Source: Limnephilus marmoratus (lineage: Eukaryota > Arthropoda > Insecta > Trichoptera > Limnephilidae). Taken from it: a stretch of DNA of 64,000 nt. Below, piece by piece: positions 44,801 through 52,256 of the stretch. The notes under the pieces were generated by a model that was given only the letters and a program-made list of their open reading frames with translations, ran no database searches and was not told the origin of the DNA. The stretch lies in contig OU862913.1 of assembly GCA_917880885.1 (NCBI GenBank), forward strand, positions 25,491,286-25,555,285. Direction: 5' to 3'. The translations under genes were made by a program, and so were the position numbers. Position 1 is the stretch's first letter; every line of letters begins with the position of its first letter.

Positions 44801-45856
44801 GACGGTTGACATTTGTCACATGAGAACATGTCGTTTCTTCGACTTGTTCTTGTGTTCAACAGCTCGGCTGTGGAATGATTTGCTGACCTCTGTGTTTCCT
44901 CCTTCCTACAACATGGGTCTCTTCAAGACCAATGCTCATTCCTTCCTCTCCTCAAAAAGACCCTATACACAGCATCCCAGATGCTATAGACCCTGAGGGA
45001 AATCATTTTCCTCAGGACCTCCTGTGTGGAGTTAATGTAAAAAAAAGCACTCCATTGTGGACCGCTAGCTTCGCTTCTTTCGACAGTTTTTTGTTAGCGC
45101 CAACGGCGTTCAGTCCTCCATAAATAAAACTCCCCATCTCTCGTAAATATACTTCCCGAATACACATGAAGAAAGATTTTCTTGTATTTAAGGTGGCCAA
45201 GGGGGGGGGCGAGCGCCCCCCGCGCCCCCCCCCTGTGTCCGCCACTGGACGAACATCTATGAGAACCAAAGTGTTGACGAATATCTACAGCACTGGCAGA
45301 GGTTGGATTTGCAATTATGTATAGCATATTGGAATAACGTAATATTGCGTATGCAGTTTAAAAAACTTAATTTATGTAAGTATGTAGGTAAAAATCCCTA
45401 ATATCGGACTATTGGACACATTTAGCTGATTAATCCAACCTTCGCTCTGTAGATATTTGTTCAACCAACGCTCTGTAGATATTAGTCAACACTCTGAAGT
45501 TCGTAGATATTAGTTCAACATATGAGCTGTAGATATTCGTCCGACATACAGGCTGTAGATATTAGTATCTGGAGTCCTTCCAGACCCGTAAACATCAACC
45601 CCATAAATGAAATAAAAAATATTTCTTTAAAATTTTTAATTTTAATTTTCCAGTTCCGCTGGACATCGAAGGAGAAAATTACTTCAAAGAATGGACGTCC
45701 GTCTACGAAAACATCATTTCGCATCGCTCAATTGAAAATGGTGTCCCTAAAAAAAAAGAAAATTTATCTGCTTATATCACCTTTTTGCTTTTATCACTAT
45801 TCATCATATTTGTCTTTGCCTGGATTTACTGTAATAGATCATGTAAACTGAGTTAA
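32659..45856 (+). CDS. Type I membrane protein with three EB-like cysteine modules, five exons
   Basis: I do not recognise a named orthologue. Exon 1 gives a signal peptide (MLLIHRFIIFSSLFGFILC) and an acidic segment. Exons 2-4 give three six-cysteine EB/EGF-like modules: KCESDTDC..KCQC closed by the first Cys of exon 3; RCSSNVDC..CECSKKFYLDGSTC; and DCKLDGDC..CGCLDHMLADENFC. Exon 5 gives a linker, a transmembrane helix (AYITFLLLSLFIIFVFAWIY) and a very short Cys/Lys tail ending at the stop 45854-45856. The product would be about 250 residues, with an extracellular Cys-rich part and almost no cytoplasmic domain. The EB fold and location are inferred from Cys spacing and hydrophobicity. Exons 2-5 join in phase. 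Exon 1 ends in phase 2 while exon 2 needs phase 1, so a small exon may be missing or exon 1 may be mis-assigned. Confidence 0.75.
32955..33750. mobile_element. MITE with poly(C) near both ends
   Basis: The left end is 'gaacgtacccatcctacgtg' plus 'accc'. The right end is the complement of 'gggtcacgtagtatggatac' plus 'gttcgc'. Both ends carry long C runs (14 C at about 33010 and 12 C near 33050; 33665 and 33705 on the right). A second TIR element is nested at about 33145-33520 ('cggaacaaacgtcaacggt' and complement). Confidence 0.65.
33816..34069. repeat. 127-bp direct tandem duplication across a Helitron 3' end
   Basis: 33816-33942 is repeated as 33943-34069 with no difference that I can see. 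Each copy holds flank DNA plus the Helitron terminus 'actagctgaagtccccggcg' (minus orientation), so the terminus is present twice. Confidence 0.88.
33903..34351 (-). mobile_element. Helitron with duplicated 3' terminus
   Basis: The 5' end on the minus strand is TCTCTACATATTATAAAT at 34351. The 3' end is a CCCGGGCATCGCCGGG hairpin then GACTTCAGCTAG, occurring at both 34029 and 33903. The interior ('ggttttcaccaataaata') matches fragments at 5755 and 62855. Confidence 0.75.
34385..34545 (+). repeat. Jockey-like LINE 3' end fragment
   Basis: Contains 'tttcctccctcccacaactt', 'aaaaagactctccacatagc' and 'aaggaaattattttcctcgt', the 3' end also seen at 44870-45045. Confidence 0.6.
34605..34840 (-). 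mobile_element. LINE-tailed SINE-like repeat, partial
   Basis: The tail module ('ttagctccacacaggaggct', 'ggggatgctgtgtggagggt', 'aatctgggggccagcgtgtc') is present. The 5' head is missing. Confidence 0.6.
34964..35070 (+). CDS. EB-module gene exon 2
   Basis: Acceptor TTATTTGTAG, donor AAAG|GTAAAC. Encodes LGMKCESDTDCSEGAVCSSK and KCQCIPGRTEFEGVK: five of the six cysteines of module 1. Confidence 0.82.
35105..35480 (-). repeat. Poly(T)-started repeat with a 29-bp perfect hairpin
   Basis: After a T-rich run, about 100 bp with 'tagctcttgagcttggcgta' follow. Then 'ttttataacatacattttac' occurs twice. A perfect inverted repeat has 29-bp arms (35321-35349 and 35364-35392) and a 14-nt loop. Confidence 0.6.
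35481..36617. mobile_element. Second TTAA-flanked MITE family, long copy
   Basis: Left TTAA-GGCTCCGCAACGGGG and right GGGTTGCGGGCCC-TTAA give a short TIR and a TTAA target. Contains 'gatgcgaaaatgtttaa' and 'ttctatcgagggaatttca'. It is noncoding. Confidence 0.65.
36675..36955 (-). mobile_element. Helitron 3' fragment with pyrimidine-rich (purine-rich on minus) tract
   Basis: The CTAG at 36675, with hairpin gtactccgagtac and 'ccggtatgcgttgctatgc', is the 3' end in minus orientation. It is followed by about 180 bp that are G/A-rich on the minus strand. The 5' part is missing. Confidence 0.68.
36961..37387 (+). mobile_element. tRNA-derived SINE, copy 2 (full length)
   Basis: The head has TAGTCCAGTGACTAAGAC and B box GGTCGCGGGTTCGAACCC, then the same body as copy 1 and a 23-nt poly(A) at 37365-37387. 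The B box is closer to consensus than in copy 1. Confidence 0.82.
37388..37807. mobile_element. Second TTAA MITE family, internally deleted copy
   Basis: Right end GAGTTGCGGGCCC-TTAA at 37807. The body matches the right and left ends of 35481-36617, with about 700 bp of the middle missing. The left end is lost at the SINE poly(A). Confidence 0.62.
37808..38238. repeat. Dispersed repeat (37905-38060), otherwise unassigned
   Basis: 'gagacaaacggtgaacgcat' and 'cctcacacgtacaaagaaaa' recur at 56690-56915 in the same order, so this is a dispersed repeat of unknown class. The rest has no signature. Confidence 0.5.
38281..38655 (+). mobile_element. TAATATCTACAG foldback family, copy 1
   Basis: Starts ACTCCAGATAC and ends AGTAGACGCCTCC. 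The left part holds repeated 'gaactaatatctacagagcg' units, the right part the inverted 'ctgtagatattcgtcaacac' and 'gtagatattagtagacgcc'. About 160 bp of unique centre ('aaatgtgtccaatagtccga') lies between. It is noncoding. It is flanked by a 39-bp direct repeat (38239-38277 and 38656-38694) and not by the 9-bp repeat of the other copies. Confidence 0.82.
38835..38964 (+). CDS. EB-module gene exon 3
   Basis: Acceptor TTGTTTTCCAG, donor CAAG|GTATTT. Begins with the last Cys of module 1, then module 2 with six Cys. Phase 0 to 1. Confidence 0.85.
39237..39865 (+). mobile_element. Helitron carrying arrays of heat-shock elements
   Basis: Starts TCAATATATATTATAAAAG after an A and ends AGCCGGGTAATCCAGCTAG before a T, the Helitron insertion pattern. 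It is noncoding. Perfect runs of six alternating GAA/TTC pentamers (GAA-nn-TTC-nn, exact 5-bp spacing) lie at 39450-39477, 39531-39558 and 39612-39639. A three-unit run lies at 39490-39502 and a 12-unit run with three mismatched units at 39727-39784. Such arrays are the binding site of heat-shock factor trimers. It lies in intron 3 of the EB-module gene. Confidence 0.85.
40007..40092 (-). repeat. Second TTAA MITE family, terminal fragment
   Basis: 'aagggccctcaacccgaatt' through 'ttaaacacgttatgttttaa' is the right end of the 35481 family in reverse, truncated at both sides. Confidence 0.55.
40095..40636 (-). mobile_element. Helitron (polypurine family), 3' truncated
   Basis: The 5' end on the minus strand is TCTATACATATAAAAATC at 40636, followed by 'aattgctgttcgtttgtctc'. 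The tract at 40100-40262 is C-rich here (G/A-rich on the minus strand), as in the copy at 14790. No CTAG terminus is seen. Confidence 0.65.
40706..40843 (+). CDS. EB-module gene exon 4
   Basis: Acceptor CGTTTTCACCAG, donor AAAA|GTAAGA. Encodes VLGRDCKLDGDC to DENFCHK, the third six-Cys module. Phase 1 to 1. Confidence 0.85.
40943..42220. mobile_element. TIR element enclosing foldback copy 2
   Basis: Ends GGAAAAGGCTGAAAGTGCCA (40943) and its perfect complement TGGCACTTTCAGCCTTTTCC (42201-42220). 'aaagtgcca' recurs inside. The foldback element at 41046-41844 is inserted within it. It is noncoding. Confidence 0.68.
41046..41844 (+). mobile_element. TAATATCTACAG foldback family, copy 2, with ~300-bp insert
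   Basis: Starts ACTCCAGATAC and ends AGTAGACGCCTCC. Flanks gaaaaattg / gaaaaactc match at six of nine positions, a decayed 9-bp TSD. An insert of about 300 bp (41240-41545) carries AACCTAACCTAACCTAAC, a short telomere-type tract at 41443-41461. Confidence 0.75.
42221..42544. other. No feature recognised
   Basis: Pyrimidine-rich sequence (42221-42330) and unassigned AT-rich DNA. The short open frame here is not supported as a gene. Confidence 0.4.
42545..42885 (-). mobile_element. LINE-tailed SINE-like repeat
   Basis: 'ggggatgctgtgtgaagggt', 'ccgatccggcctgccacgca' and a degenerate 'ttcccaggacggcgatatcc' head match the 15530 copy. The poly(A) end is eroded. Confidence 0.6.
42900..43025 (+). 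mobile_element. Second tRNA-derived SINE family, plus copy (partial)
   Basis: The T arm CCTGGGTTCGAGTCCCAG is followed by the tail 'tatctttttctgatttttct', as in the copy at 10030. The 5' half of the tRNA head is degenerate. Confidence 0.58.
43268..44210 (-). mobile_element. mariner transposon, internally deleted, with TIRs
   Basis: TIRs ATGAAATTGGCGTTTTG and complement CAAAACGCCAATTTCAT. The minus strand encodes, in broken frames, a mariner N-terminus (YCVIYEYEFHRGTSAAETAR), a second HTH region (NKPRGRPETKVDNEELK, VSDKTVLIHLKQIGKLKKL, WVPHELSEANQQ) and the end of the catalytic core (PPYSPDLAPTDYHLFQNF). The part between WVPHELSE and the last catalytic Asp is mostly missing, which explains the 0.94-kb length. 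It is in a different mariner subfamily from the copy at 6248. Confidence 0.85.
44431..45247. mobile_element. hAT-like element with exact 8-bp TSD, carrying a LINE fragment
   Basis: Ends CAGTGGCGGATACAG and the complement of CTGTGTCCGCCACTG. The TSD gacgaaca is exact (44423-44430 and 45248-45255). Near the right end there are runs of 9 G and 9 C. A jockey-like LINE fragment occupies about 44490-45045. Confidence 0.85.
44490..45045 (+). pseudogene. Jockey-like LINE 3' fragment
   Basis: The plus strand encodes DFGSHLWSAAPKYLKNTLDS, VQKRAVRLIDSPILRDR and QSLEQRHRVGMLSLFYRYYN, ending with the 3' tail 'ttcctcaggacctcctgtgt' and poly(A) at 45039. It is the same family as 61265-62850 and 63808-64000. 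Frames are broken after about 44800. Confidence 0.78.
45654..45856 (+). CDS. EB-module gene exon 5 (transmembrane, stop)
   Basis: Acceptor TTTAATTTTCCAG. Encodes a 40-residue linker with FKEWTSVYENI, the transmembrane helix and CNRSCKLS before TAA. Confidence 0.85.
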
Positions 45857-45859
45857 TAA

Positions 45860-46250
45860 TAACAATAATAATAATAGCCTTTATTAGACAAATTACATCA
45901 CATTATTTATAATAAACTTTTCGCATTTATAAAACTTATCATGCCTCAACTCACTGTTTATATGTCATAAGTTGACAAAGGCCTCCACCAACTGTCACCA
46001 TTTCTCTTCATCATTAGCTACTGTTGTACATGTACCACTTGCTATGGCTTTGATTTCGTCAACCCACCGTCTAAATGGTCTACCTCGTTTTCTCTTCTTG
46101 TCACTTGTGAACCAATTCATGACTAATTTTGACCATTTTTCTGACTAGTGTGGCCTGACCACTTCTACTTTAGCTTTTTTTTATTGTTTTTATGACATCT
46201 TTTGTTCTTGTTTGTTTCTTAATGGTTGCAATTTTTATTCTACCGGACAG
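45860..46250 (-). repeat. LINE 3' fragment (second family)
   Basis: The minus strand of 46000-46110 encodes a motif close to RRGRPFRRWVDEIKAIASG followed by EKWWQLVEAFVN. This is the C-terminal 'RRGRP-RRW-D' region of many endonuclease-RT LINEs. The (AAT)n at 45857-45875 would be the 3' tail. Confidence 0.6.
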
Positions 46251-46329
46251 TCTTTTCCCTGTCATATTTCTTTCCATGGAGTTTTGACATGTTTCGAGCT
46301 TCTCATTGTGATTTTTTGTGATTGCCCAA

Positions 46330-46722
46330 GTTTGTGCCCATATTATCACGAACTTTACTTTACTTCGTTGGTGATAATATCTTTTTTAATTAACTTAGTA
46401 ATAATATCACCGGACTTCGAGATAATATTGTCTAACTGATTGACAATTTATTTTATCTTCGTGTTAATAATCTAACTTCGTGATAGTATCTTCTAATTTC
46501 GTGATAATATTTACCCTGTTCTTAATAATATATAATCATCTAACTTTATGATATTATCTTGTGACTTCGCGACAATATTGTCTAAATTAGTACTGATATT
46601 TCCGGACTTCGAGATAATATTGTCTAACTTAATGATAATTTATTTTATCTTCGTGATATTAATATCTAACTTCACGATAATTTCTTCTAATTTCGTAATA
46701 ATATTTACCTATTTCTTATTAA
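46330..46722. repeat. ~190-bp higher-order tandem repeat, left part
   Basis: Built from 20-24-bp units such as 'taacttcgtgataatatttt'. The marker 'cggacttcgagataatattg' recurs at 46411 and 46603 (192 bp apart) and again at 53619 beyond the hAT insertion. The array was split by the hAT. Confidence 0.75.
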
Positions 46723-46976
46723 TATATAATCAGGGCTGGGCAGTATTTGAAATACTTGTAATTGAAATACGTATTTGAAATACAAATACGTATTTTGTAT
46801 TTGTATTTCAATTACTTCCTAAAAATGTATTTTGTAATAATTGGTATTTCAATTACCTGCTGCTGAGGTATTTTGTAATTTGTATTTCAAATACTTATGG
46901 ATTCAAAATACATTTTCAAATACATTATTTAGCGATCAATAATGATAATGAAAAATAAACACACATAAATACACAC

Positions 46977-47021
46977 ATTTATACTAATAAACACACATTA
47001 TGTGTGTTTATTAGTATAAAT
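46977..47021. repeat. Perfect 22-bp hairpin
   Basis: Arms 46977-46998 and 47000-47021 are exact complements separated by one T. It lies inside the hAT. Sequence type: atttatactaataaacacac. Confidence 0.8.
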
Positions 47022-47119
47022 AAACAAACATAATACATAGACTAAAAACGCTAGAATTCTGTACTGTTGTCCTTTGCTATAACACTCTTACTAATGATTA
47101 TTTGTAGTTCTCTTTATCA

Positions 47120-47865
47120 TTGCTTTATTTTGATTTTATTTTATTTTATTTATTTGGGAGACCAACAGTTTACATTAATAACAGAGCATTTAGTAATTGA
47201 GTCACAATAATTGAACCATTTACAGGTTTCCACATAGGCATTGTATACAAGTGTAGTGATTCCAGAGATATTTACTAATGAAAAATTACATTTTAAGAGC
47301 CGAGTTATGTAGGAGGGGGAAGGATGGGGGGGAATCGGTTAAGTTGAGGTACAGTAATAAAAATATGCGTGACAAAAAATTAAAAGAGAAAAAAAAGAAA
47401 AAAAGGAAGTGGTGGTTGTATTAGAGGGTATCTATAGTTATTGTTATTGTAGAGTATCGAGAGAGCGTCTGTGTGATTTTAAGGGGCGTGGTGCAGAGTT
47501 GAAAATGTCAAATTGTGTATAGTGTGTTTTGAAAGTGTTGGATGCACGATAGATGAAAGAGTTCTGCTTAGAATTTGTTTTGCACCGTAATGTACTGTAC
47601 ATTTGTGTTGCATTATAATGAACTGTACATTTTGCTTACGTCATGCTAGTTATTATTATTGTCGTGTGCTATAATAGCACTGTTATTGACATTTTTTATC
47701 ATATTATATTATACTTGTCATTGCTTTGTATTGTACATTTTTGTATCATAGTATTAGATCAAGCACTATAGGAATAATTTGACTGATTACTAGATTATTT
47801 TTAAGTTAATTACTGTAGAGCGCACTTGAAATGAAATAACACAAAACTGCGCTATACAAATTTCA
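47120..47865. repeat. LINE-tail-like DNA in the hAT
   Basis: An (ATTTT)n start at 47125 and 'ttatttgggagaccaacagt' suggest a minus-oriented LINE 3' end. 'gagcgcacttgaaatg' and 'gcgctatacaaatttc' near 47816-47865 resemble another LINE 3' terminus. No coding motif was found. Confidence 0.45.
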
Positions 47866-48110
47866 TCCATTTATATATAAAAATGAATCCTTGTTTCATG
47901 CCAAAACTTCAGAATGACTTTACCCATTTCATTAATTTTTTTAAAGTTTTCTAATACTTTGTAGAAGGTTCTTACGGAAAGAAAAATTAAGAAAATTACG
48001 CAGAAAATTGGATAATTTCAGAAAACTTAACGACTATTTTAACTTCGCACGTGTGACAGTTCGCGCGTTTGATAAAATTTGAATTTAGAAGGCAGCTGTT
48101 TTTTTGTAAC

Positions 48111-48620
48111 TGTAGCAACCACGCATTGTTGCTACGTCACGTGTTGGATTACGCCCGAAACGTATCGATATTTCCAGAGGCGTCGCCGGTGTTCAATTGT
48201 ATGCGAGCGAAATTACTGGAGAAATAGTTCTGCCACCTAAGCGAAAGAGCTAGAACGTACGGCTGTACCGTTCAAGTGCCCGCAGAAGGTTCGGGTGATA
48301 TCTCGCCTTTACGTGAATTCACCCGGCGTTACCTACCGTCATTGAATCTACTTGCCGGGCCGGCAGAGTATAAAAGCAAGTGCGAGCCGCATACGGCTCA
48401 GTCTTAAGTCTAGTATTCATTCAACTTACCACGGAGCAGTTGCCTCGTCTATCCGCGATCAACCTTGACCCAGTGTGTGCTATTGATATCGTAAAATTGT
48501 ACGCTAACCGTTTATTGTGCTCACGTTTTATAATTATTGTGTGGACTCATTAAAGGCTATTATTACACGCAAACTCGTTTCCTTCATTCAATCATCAGCC
48601 ACGACACCTGAGTACCCACA
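48111..48620 (+). repeat. Gypsy 5' LTR
   Basis: 510 bp, TGTAGCAACC to GTACCCACA. Contains a TATA box (TATAAAAG at 48369), an arthropod initiator TCAGT at 48398-48402 about 30 bp downstream, and ATTAAA at 48549-48554 as a possible poly(A) signal. Confidence 0.95.
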
Positions 48621-48621
48621 T

Positions 48622-48638
48622 TGGTGACACCGACGTTC
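48622..48638 (+). promoter_or_regulatory. Primer binding site (tRNA-Trp type)
   Basis: TGGTGACACCGACGTTC begins one base after the LTR. It is close to the complement of a tRNA-Trp 3' end (TGGTGACCCCGACGTGA), as in CsRn1-type elements. Confidence 0.75.
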
Positions 48639-48768
48639 ACATTAGTGACCACGAAGTTTACACTTGTGAATCCGACAGTGAGCACGACGCGTGCAAGTAC
48701 GTCTACCGCGAGCACGTCGCGCACGAAATAGACGCTTCGGTGATAAATTTCGCGCACCAATCATCATC

Positions 48769-49092
48769 ATGTCTCTTGTGAGCGGAACATCTGAGGACAG
48801 CCAGCAGCCATTGACCAGCAACCAGCAACCTAACATCAACCGAGTGATGGAGCGGTTGATGCAGCCTCTTCAACAAGAGCTCGCTACTTTGAGGCGCGAA
48901 CTTTCCACACTACGCTCTCGCCAGCATAGGAGAAGCAACACCCCTCATCGTTGGAGCAATCGTTCCCGCAGTCAGCCCAGAGGGCGTCAGCCCGAGGGAA
49001 CATGCTGGTATCACTGGAAGCATGGGACGAAGGCAAGAAAGTGCACCCAGCCCTGCAACTTCCAACAGGGAAACGCGCGGGGCCCAAACTGA
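48769..49092 (+). CDS. gag: Gypsy gag remnant (zinc-knuckle part only)
   Basis: From the ATG at 48769, about 107 residues: [15 protein letters not shown], a short helical segment ([20 protein letters not shown]), an Arg/Ser-rich stretch and [18 protein letters not shown]. Related gags are roughly 250-350 residues and carry a capsid domain before the zinc motif; here the capsid region is absent. The frame ends at TGA 49090-49092 and overlaps pol. Confidence 0.82.
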   Translation: MSLVSGTSEDSQQPLTSNQQPNINRVMERLMQPLQQELATLRRELSTLRSRQHRRSNTPHRWSNRSRSQPRGRQPEGTCWYHWKHGTKARKCTQPCNFQQGNARGPN

Positions 49093-52000
49093 TGGCAACC
49101 AGCGCCAGCCCCAACCAAGTCAGTCGCCTTTTTGTTACCGACAGGGTAACCCGAACCCAATTTCTTATAGACACCGGCGCAGATCTCTGTGTGTTCCCAC
49201 GACGCCTTGTCCAGGGACGCCCCACTAAAGCGACATACGAACTGGCAGCAGCAAATGGCAGCACAATCGCTACTTATGGCAGCCTAACGCTCAACCTGGA
49301 TCTGGGATTGCGACGCGACTTTACTTGGAGCTTCGTCATTGCAGACGTCTCCAGGCCAATCATTGGGGCAGACTTTCTCGCCAAGTACGAGCTACTGGTG
49401 GATGTCCGAAATAAACGGCTGCTGGACCAGGTGACGAATTTGACCATCACGGGAAAACGAAGCGACAACAAGATCGCTTCCATTAAGACGGTCACAGGAA
49501 CGTCCCCGTATCATAAGCTTCTTCAACAGTTTCCTGACATCACTCGCCCTGACGGTGCCAGGAGGGAAGTTCGTCACGCAACACTGCACCATATTAACAC
49601 CACGCCAGGACCTCCAACAGTCGAACGCCCACGACGCCTTGCTCCTGATAAGTTAAAACGCGCCAAGAAGGAGTTCGAGGCCATGGTCCGTCTCGGAATC
49701 GCTCAACCTTCCGAGAGCTCTTGGGCATCTCCCTTGCACATGGTACCCAAGAAGGACGACCAGTGGAGACCATGTGGCGATTATAGAAGATTGAACGCCA
49801 GAACTATTCCGGACAGATACCCCGTACGCCACATTCAAGATTTTGCACAGGCACTGAGCGGCACCAAGATCTTCTCAACGATTGATCTGGTGCGGGCATA
49901 TAATCAAATCCCTGTGGCTCCCGAGGACATTCCAAAAACAGCAATCACTACGCCATTCGGACTCTTCGAATTTCCGGTGATGTCTTTCGGCCTCCGCAAT
50001 GCAGCCCAGACCTTCCAACGCTTCATGGACGAGGTTACCAGAGGCTTAGATTTCTGTTACGCCTACATAGACGACATCCTTATTGCCTCAACGTCAGAGG
50101 AAGAGCACCTAGCCCACCTCAAGATATTATTCCAGCGCCTGCAGGAATATGGTGTTGTCATCAACGCCGCCAAATGCCATTTCGGCCTGACTAAGGTCAA
50201 ATTCCTTGGATACCTGGTGTCTGACGCTGGCACTTCACCCCTCCCAGATAAAGTGGAGGCCATCAACAACTACAGCCAACCAGCTTCCATCAAGGATCTC
50301 CGCCGTTTCCTGGGAGCTATAAATTTTTACAGAAGATTCATTCCCAACGCCGCGAGGACACAAGCTCCACTCAATGACCTCCTAAAAGGGAACCAAAAAG
50401 GCAAACAACTCGTGTCTTGGACTGCCGAAACAGTAGAAGCTTTCAGCAAGTGCAAGGAAGCTCTGGCCCAGGCAACCCTGCTCGTTCACCCGAAGTGCGA
50501 CGCCCCACTCTCTATCGTCAGCGACGCGTCTGATACTACAGCCGGTGCTGCACTCCACCAATTCGTCGCAGGTCACTGGGAGCCTCTAGCATTCTTTTCG
50601 AAGAAGTTTTCGGCAGCTGAAAAGAAATATGGCGCATACGATAGAGAACTACTAGCCATCTATCTCGCCGTGAAATACTTTCGCCATATGGTGGAAGGCA
50701 GGTCGTTCACCATATTTACAGACCATAAGCCTATCACGTTCGCCTTCCAACAAAAAGCAGACAAATGCTCACCAAGGCAATTCCGCCATCTGGACTATAT
50801 CAGCCAGTTCACAACTGACATCCGACACGTCTCCGGAAAAGACAACATCGTCGCGGATGCCCTCTCCAGGGTCGAGACGATAGATACTCCTCTGGACTAC
50901 GCAGCGCTGGCAGCTGACCAGATGTGCGACCCTGAACTGGAACAACATTTGCAAGGAAGTTCTAGCCTACAACTTAAAAAGATTAATATTCCGGGTACGG
51001 ACGCGCATCTCTACTGTGACGTCTCAACTACCATAGCCAGACCCTTCGTCACGAAGAAGTTCAGACCTGCGGCATTCAATGCGGTCCATCAGCTGGCTCA
51101 CCCTGGAATCAAGGCCACGGTTAAACTCATAACTCAACGTTATGTCTGGCCGGCCATTAAAGCTGAGACTATTAAGCTCGCACGCAATTGCCTTCAATGC
51201 CAACGAAGCAAGATTACACGGCACGTGTCAGCACCCCTGGGAGCCTTTCCCAGACCCTCCGCTAGATTCGAGCACGTCCATATCGACATAATCGTCATGC
51301 CTTCTTCAGAAGGATGCCGATACTGTATCACGTGCGTAGACAGATTCACGAGATGGCCAGAGGCATTCCCGATCCCAGACCAAGAGGCTGAAACAGTGGC
51401 GCGTGCTTTCTACAAGGGCTGGATAACAAGATTCGGCACTCCACTCCGCATTACTACGGACCAAGGGAGACAATTTGAGTCGAGGCTGTTCAGGCAGTTG
51501 AATCTCCTGGCAGGCACGACGCAAATCCATACAACTGCATACCACCCCGCAGCAAATGGCATGGTGGAACGATTTCATCGTCAACTGAAGGCAGCGATCA
51601 AGTGCCATCAGAATAACCGTTGGACGGAAACACTTCCCACCGTACTCATGGGAATCAGAGCAGCTTGGAGAGATGATCTCGCTACAACCTCAGCCGAGCT
51701 AGTATACGGCGAACCGCTCCGATTACCCGGCGAATTCCTATGTAAAGCACGACCTAATGTCAACGACGATACTGGAAGTTTCCTCAAGGAACTACGGAAA
51801 CATTTCAACGAGCTGAGACCAGTTGAAGGTACCCGCCATGGTGATGGACATCATTTCGTCTTCCAAAATCTTCCCACAGCTTCTCACGTCTTTCTGAGGG
51901 ACGACACCGTCAAGAGCCCGCTTCAACAACCCTACAGCGGCCCTCATAAAGTCGTTCGTCGGCACGAACGAACATATACCATACTGGTAAAAGGGAAGGA

Positions 52001-52205
52001 AATCACCGTGAGCATCGACCGCCTCAAACCAGCATACATTGCTCAAGATCTTGAGAGATTCACATCACACTCGCAAACCGCATCAGAGTCACCAGCCGCC
52101 ACATCACAACCAACCCTTCCGTTGTTCGATGGCAGTAAGGATCGGACACACACAACCACTCGTTCTGGAAGGCGGGTTCGATTTCCCGATCACCTCGGTA
52201 TCTGA
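48951..52205 (+). CDS. pol: Gypsy pol: protease, reverse transcriptase, RNase H, integrase
   Basis: An uninterrupted 1084-codon frame that overlaps gag in the -1 frame; real translation probably begins by frameshift near 49070. In order: aspartic protease (LIDTGAD, about residue 72), reverse transcriptase ([18 protein letters not shown] near residue 373), RNase H ([10 protein letters not shown], about 520; [20 protein letters not shown]), integrase zinc finger ([16 protein letters not shown], about 712-752), catalytic core with D, D and E ([29 protein letters not shown]) and a C-terminal GPY/F-like segment ([16 protein letters not shown]). All key residues seem to be present. Codon use is far more GC-rich than the surroundings. 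Confidence 0.93.
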   Translation: MEQSFPQSAQRASARGNMLVSLEAWDEGKKVHPALQLPTGKRAGPKLMATSASPNQVSRLFVTDRVTRTQFLIDTGADLCVFPRRLVQGRPTKATYELAAANGSTIATYGSLTLNLDLGLRRDFTWSFVIADVSRPIIGADFLAKYELLVDVRNKRLLDQVTNLTITGKRSDNKIASIKTVTGTSPYHKLLQQFPDITRPDGARREVRHATLHHINTTPGPPTVERPRRLAPDKLKRAKKEFEAMVRLGIAQPSESSWASPLHMVPKKDDQWRPCGDYRRLNARTIPDRYPVRHIQDFAQALSGTKIFSTIDLVRAYNQIPVAPEDIPKTAITTPFGLFEFPVMSFGLRNAAQTFQRFMDEVTRGLDFCYAYIDDILIASTSEEEHLAHLKILFQRLQEYGVVINAAKCHFGLTKVKFLGYLVSDAGTSPLPDKVEAINNYSQPASIKDLRRFLGAINFYRRFIPNAARTQAPLNDLLKGNQKGKQLVSWTAETVEAFSKCKEALAQATLLVHPKCDAPLSIVSDASDTTAGAALHQFVAGHWEPLAFFSKKFSAAEKKYGAYDRELLAIYLAVKYFRHMVEGRSFTIFTDHKPITFAFQQKADKCSPRQFRHLDYISQFTTDIRHVSGKDNIVADALSRVETIDTPLDYAALAADQMCDPELEQHLQGSSSLQLKKINIPGTDAHLYCDVSTTIARPFVTKKFRPAAFNAVHQLAHPGIKATVKLITQRYVWPAIKAETIKLARNCLQCQRSKITRHVSAPLGAFPRPSARFEHVHIDIIVMPSSEGCRYCITCVDRFTRWPEAFPIPDQEAETVARAFYKGWITRFGTPLRITTDQGRQFESRLFRQLNLLAGTTQIHTTAYHPAANGMVERFHRQLKAAIKCHQNNRWTETLPTVLMGIRAAWRDDLATTSAELVYGEPLRLPGEFLCKARPNVNDDTGSFLKELRKHFNELRPVEGTRHGDGHHFVFQNLPTASHVFLRDDTVKSPLQQPYSGPHKVVRRHERTYTILVKGKEITVSIDRLKPAYIAQDLERFTSHSQTASESPAATSQPTLPLFDGSKDRTHTTTRSGRRVRFPDHLGI
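49068..49074 (+). promoter_or_regulatory. Likely -1 ribosomal frameshift site (GGGAAAC)
   Basis: In the gag frame the heptamer reads G-GGA-AAC, an X-XXY-YYZ slippery site, 16 nt before the gag stop. The pol frame is -1 to gag, so slippage here would produce Gag-Pol. A downstream stimulating structure was not verified. Confidence 0.65.
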
Positions 52206-52242
52206 CTATTCCTCTTTCCACCGCAGCCATGTCTGCGTTGTC

Positions 52243-52254
52243 TGGGGAGGGAGT
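52243..52254 (+). promoter_or_regulatory. Polypurine tract
   Basis: GGGGAGGGAG ends two bases before the 3' LTR, the expected primer site for plus-strand DNA synthesis. Confidence 0.8.
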
Positions 52255-52256
52255 CC

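Larger units (their letters stand above)
44320..45575 (-). mobile_element. TAATATCTACAG foldback family, copy 3, interrupted by a hAT
   Basis: In reverse orientation it starts GGAGGCGTCTACTAATATC and ends GATATTAGTATCTGGAGT. The 9-bp TSD ccttccaga is exact (44311-44319 and 45576-45584). The hAT element at 44431-45247 is inserted within it. Confidence 0.85.
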
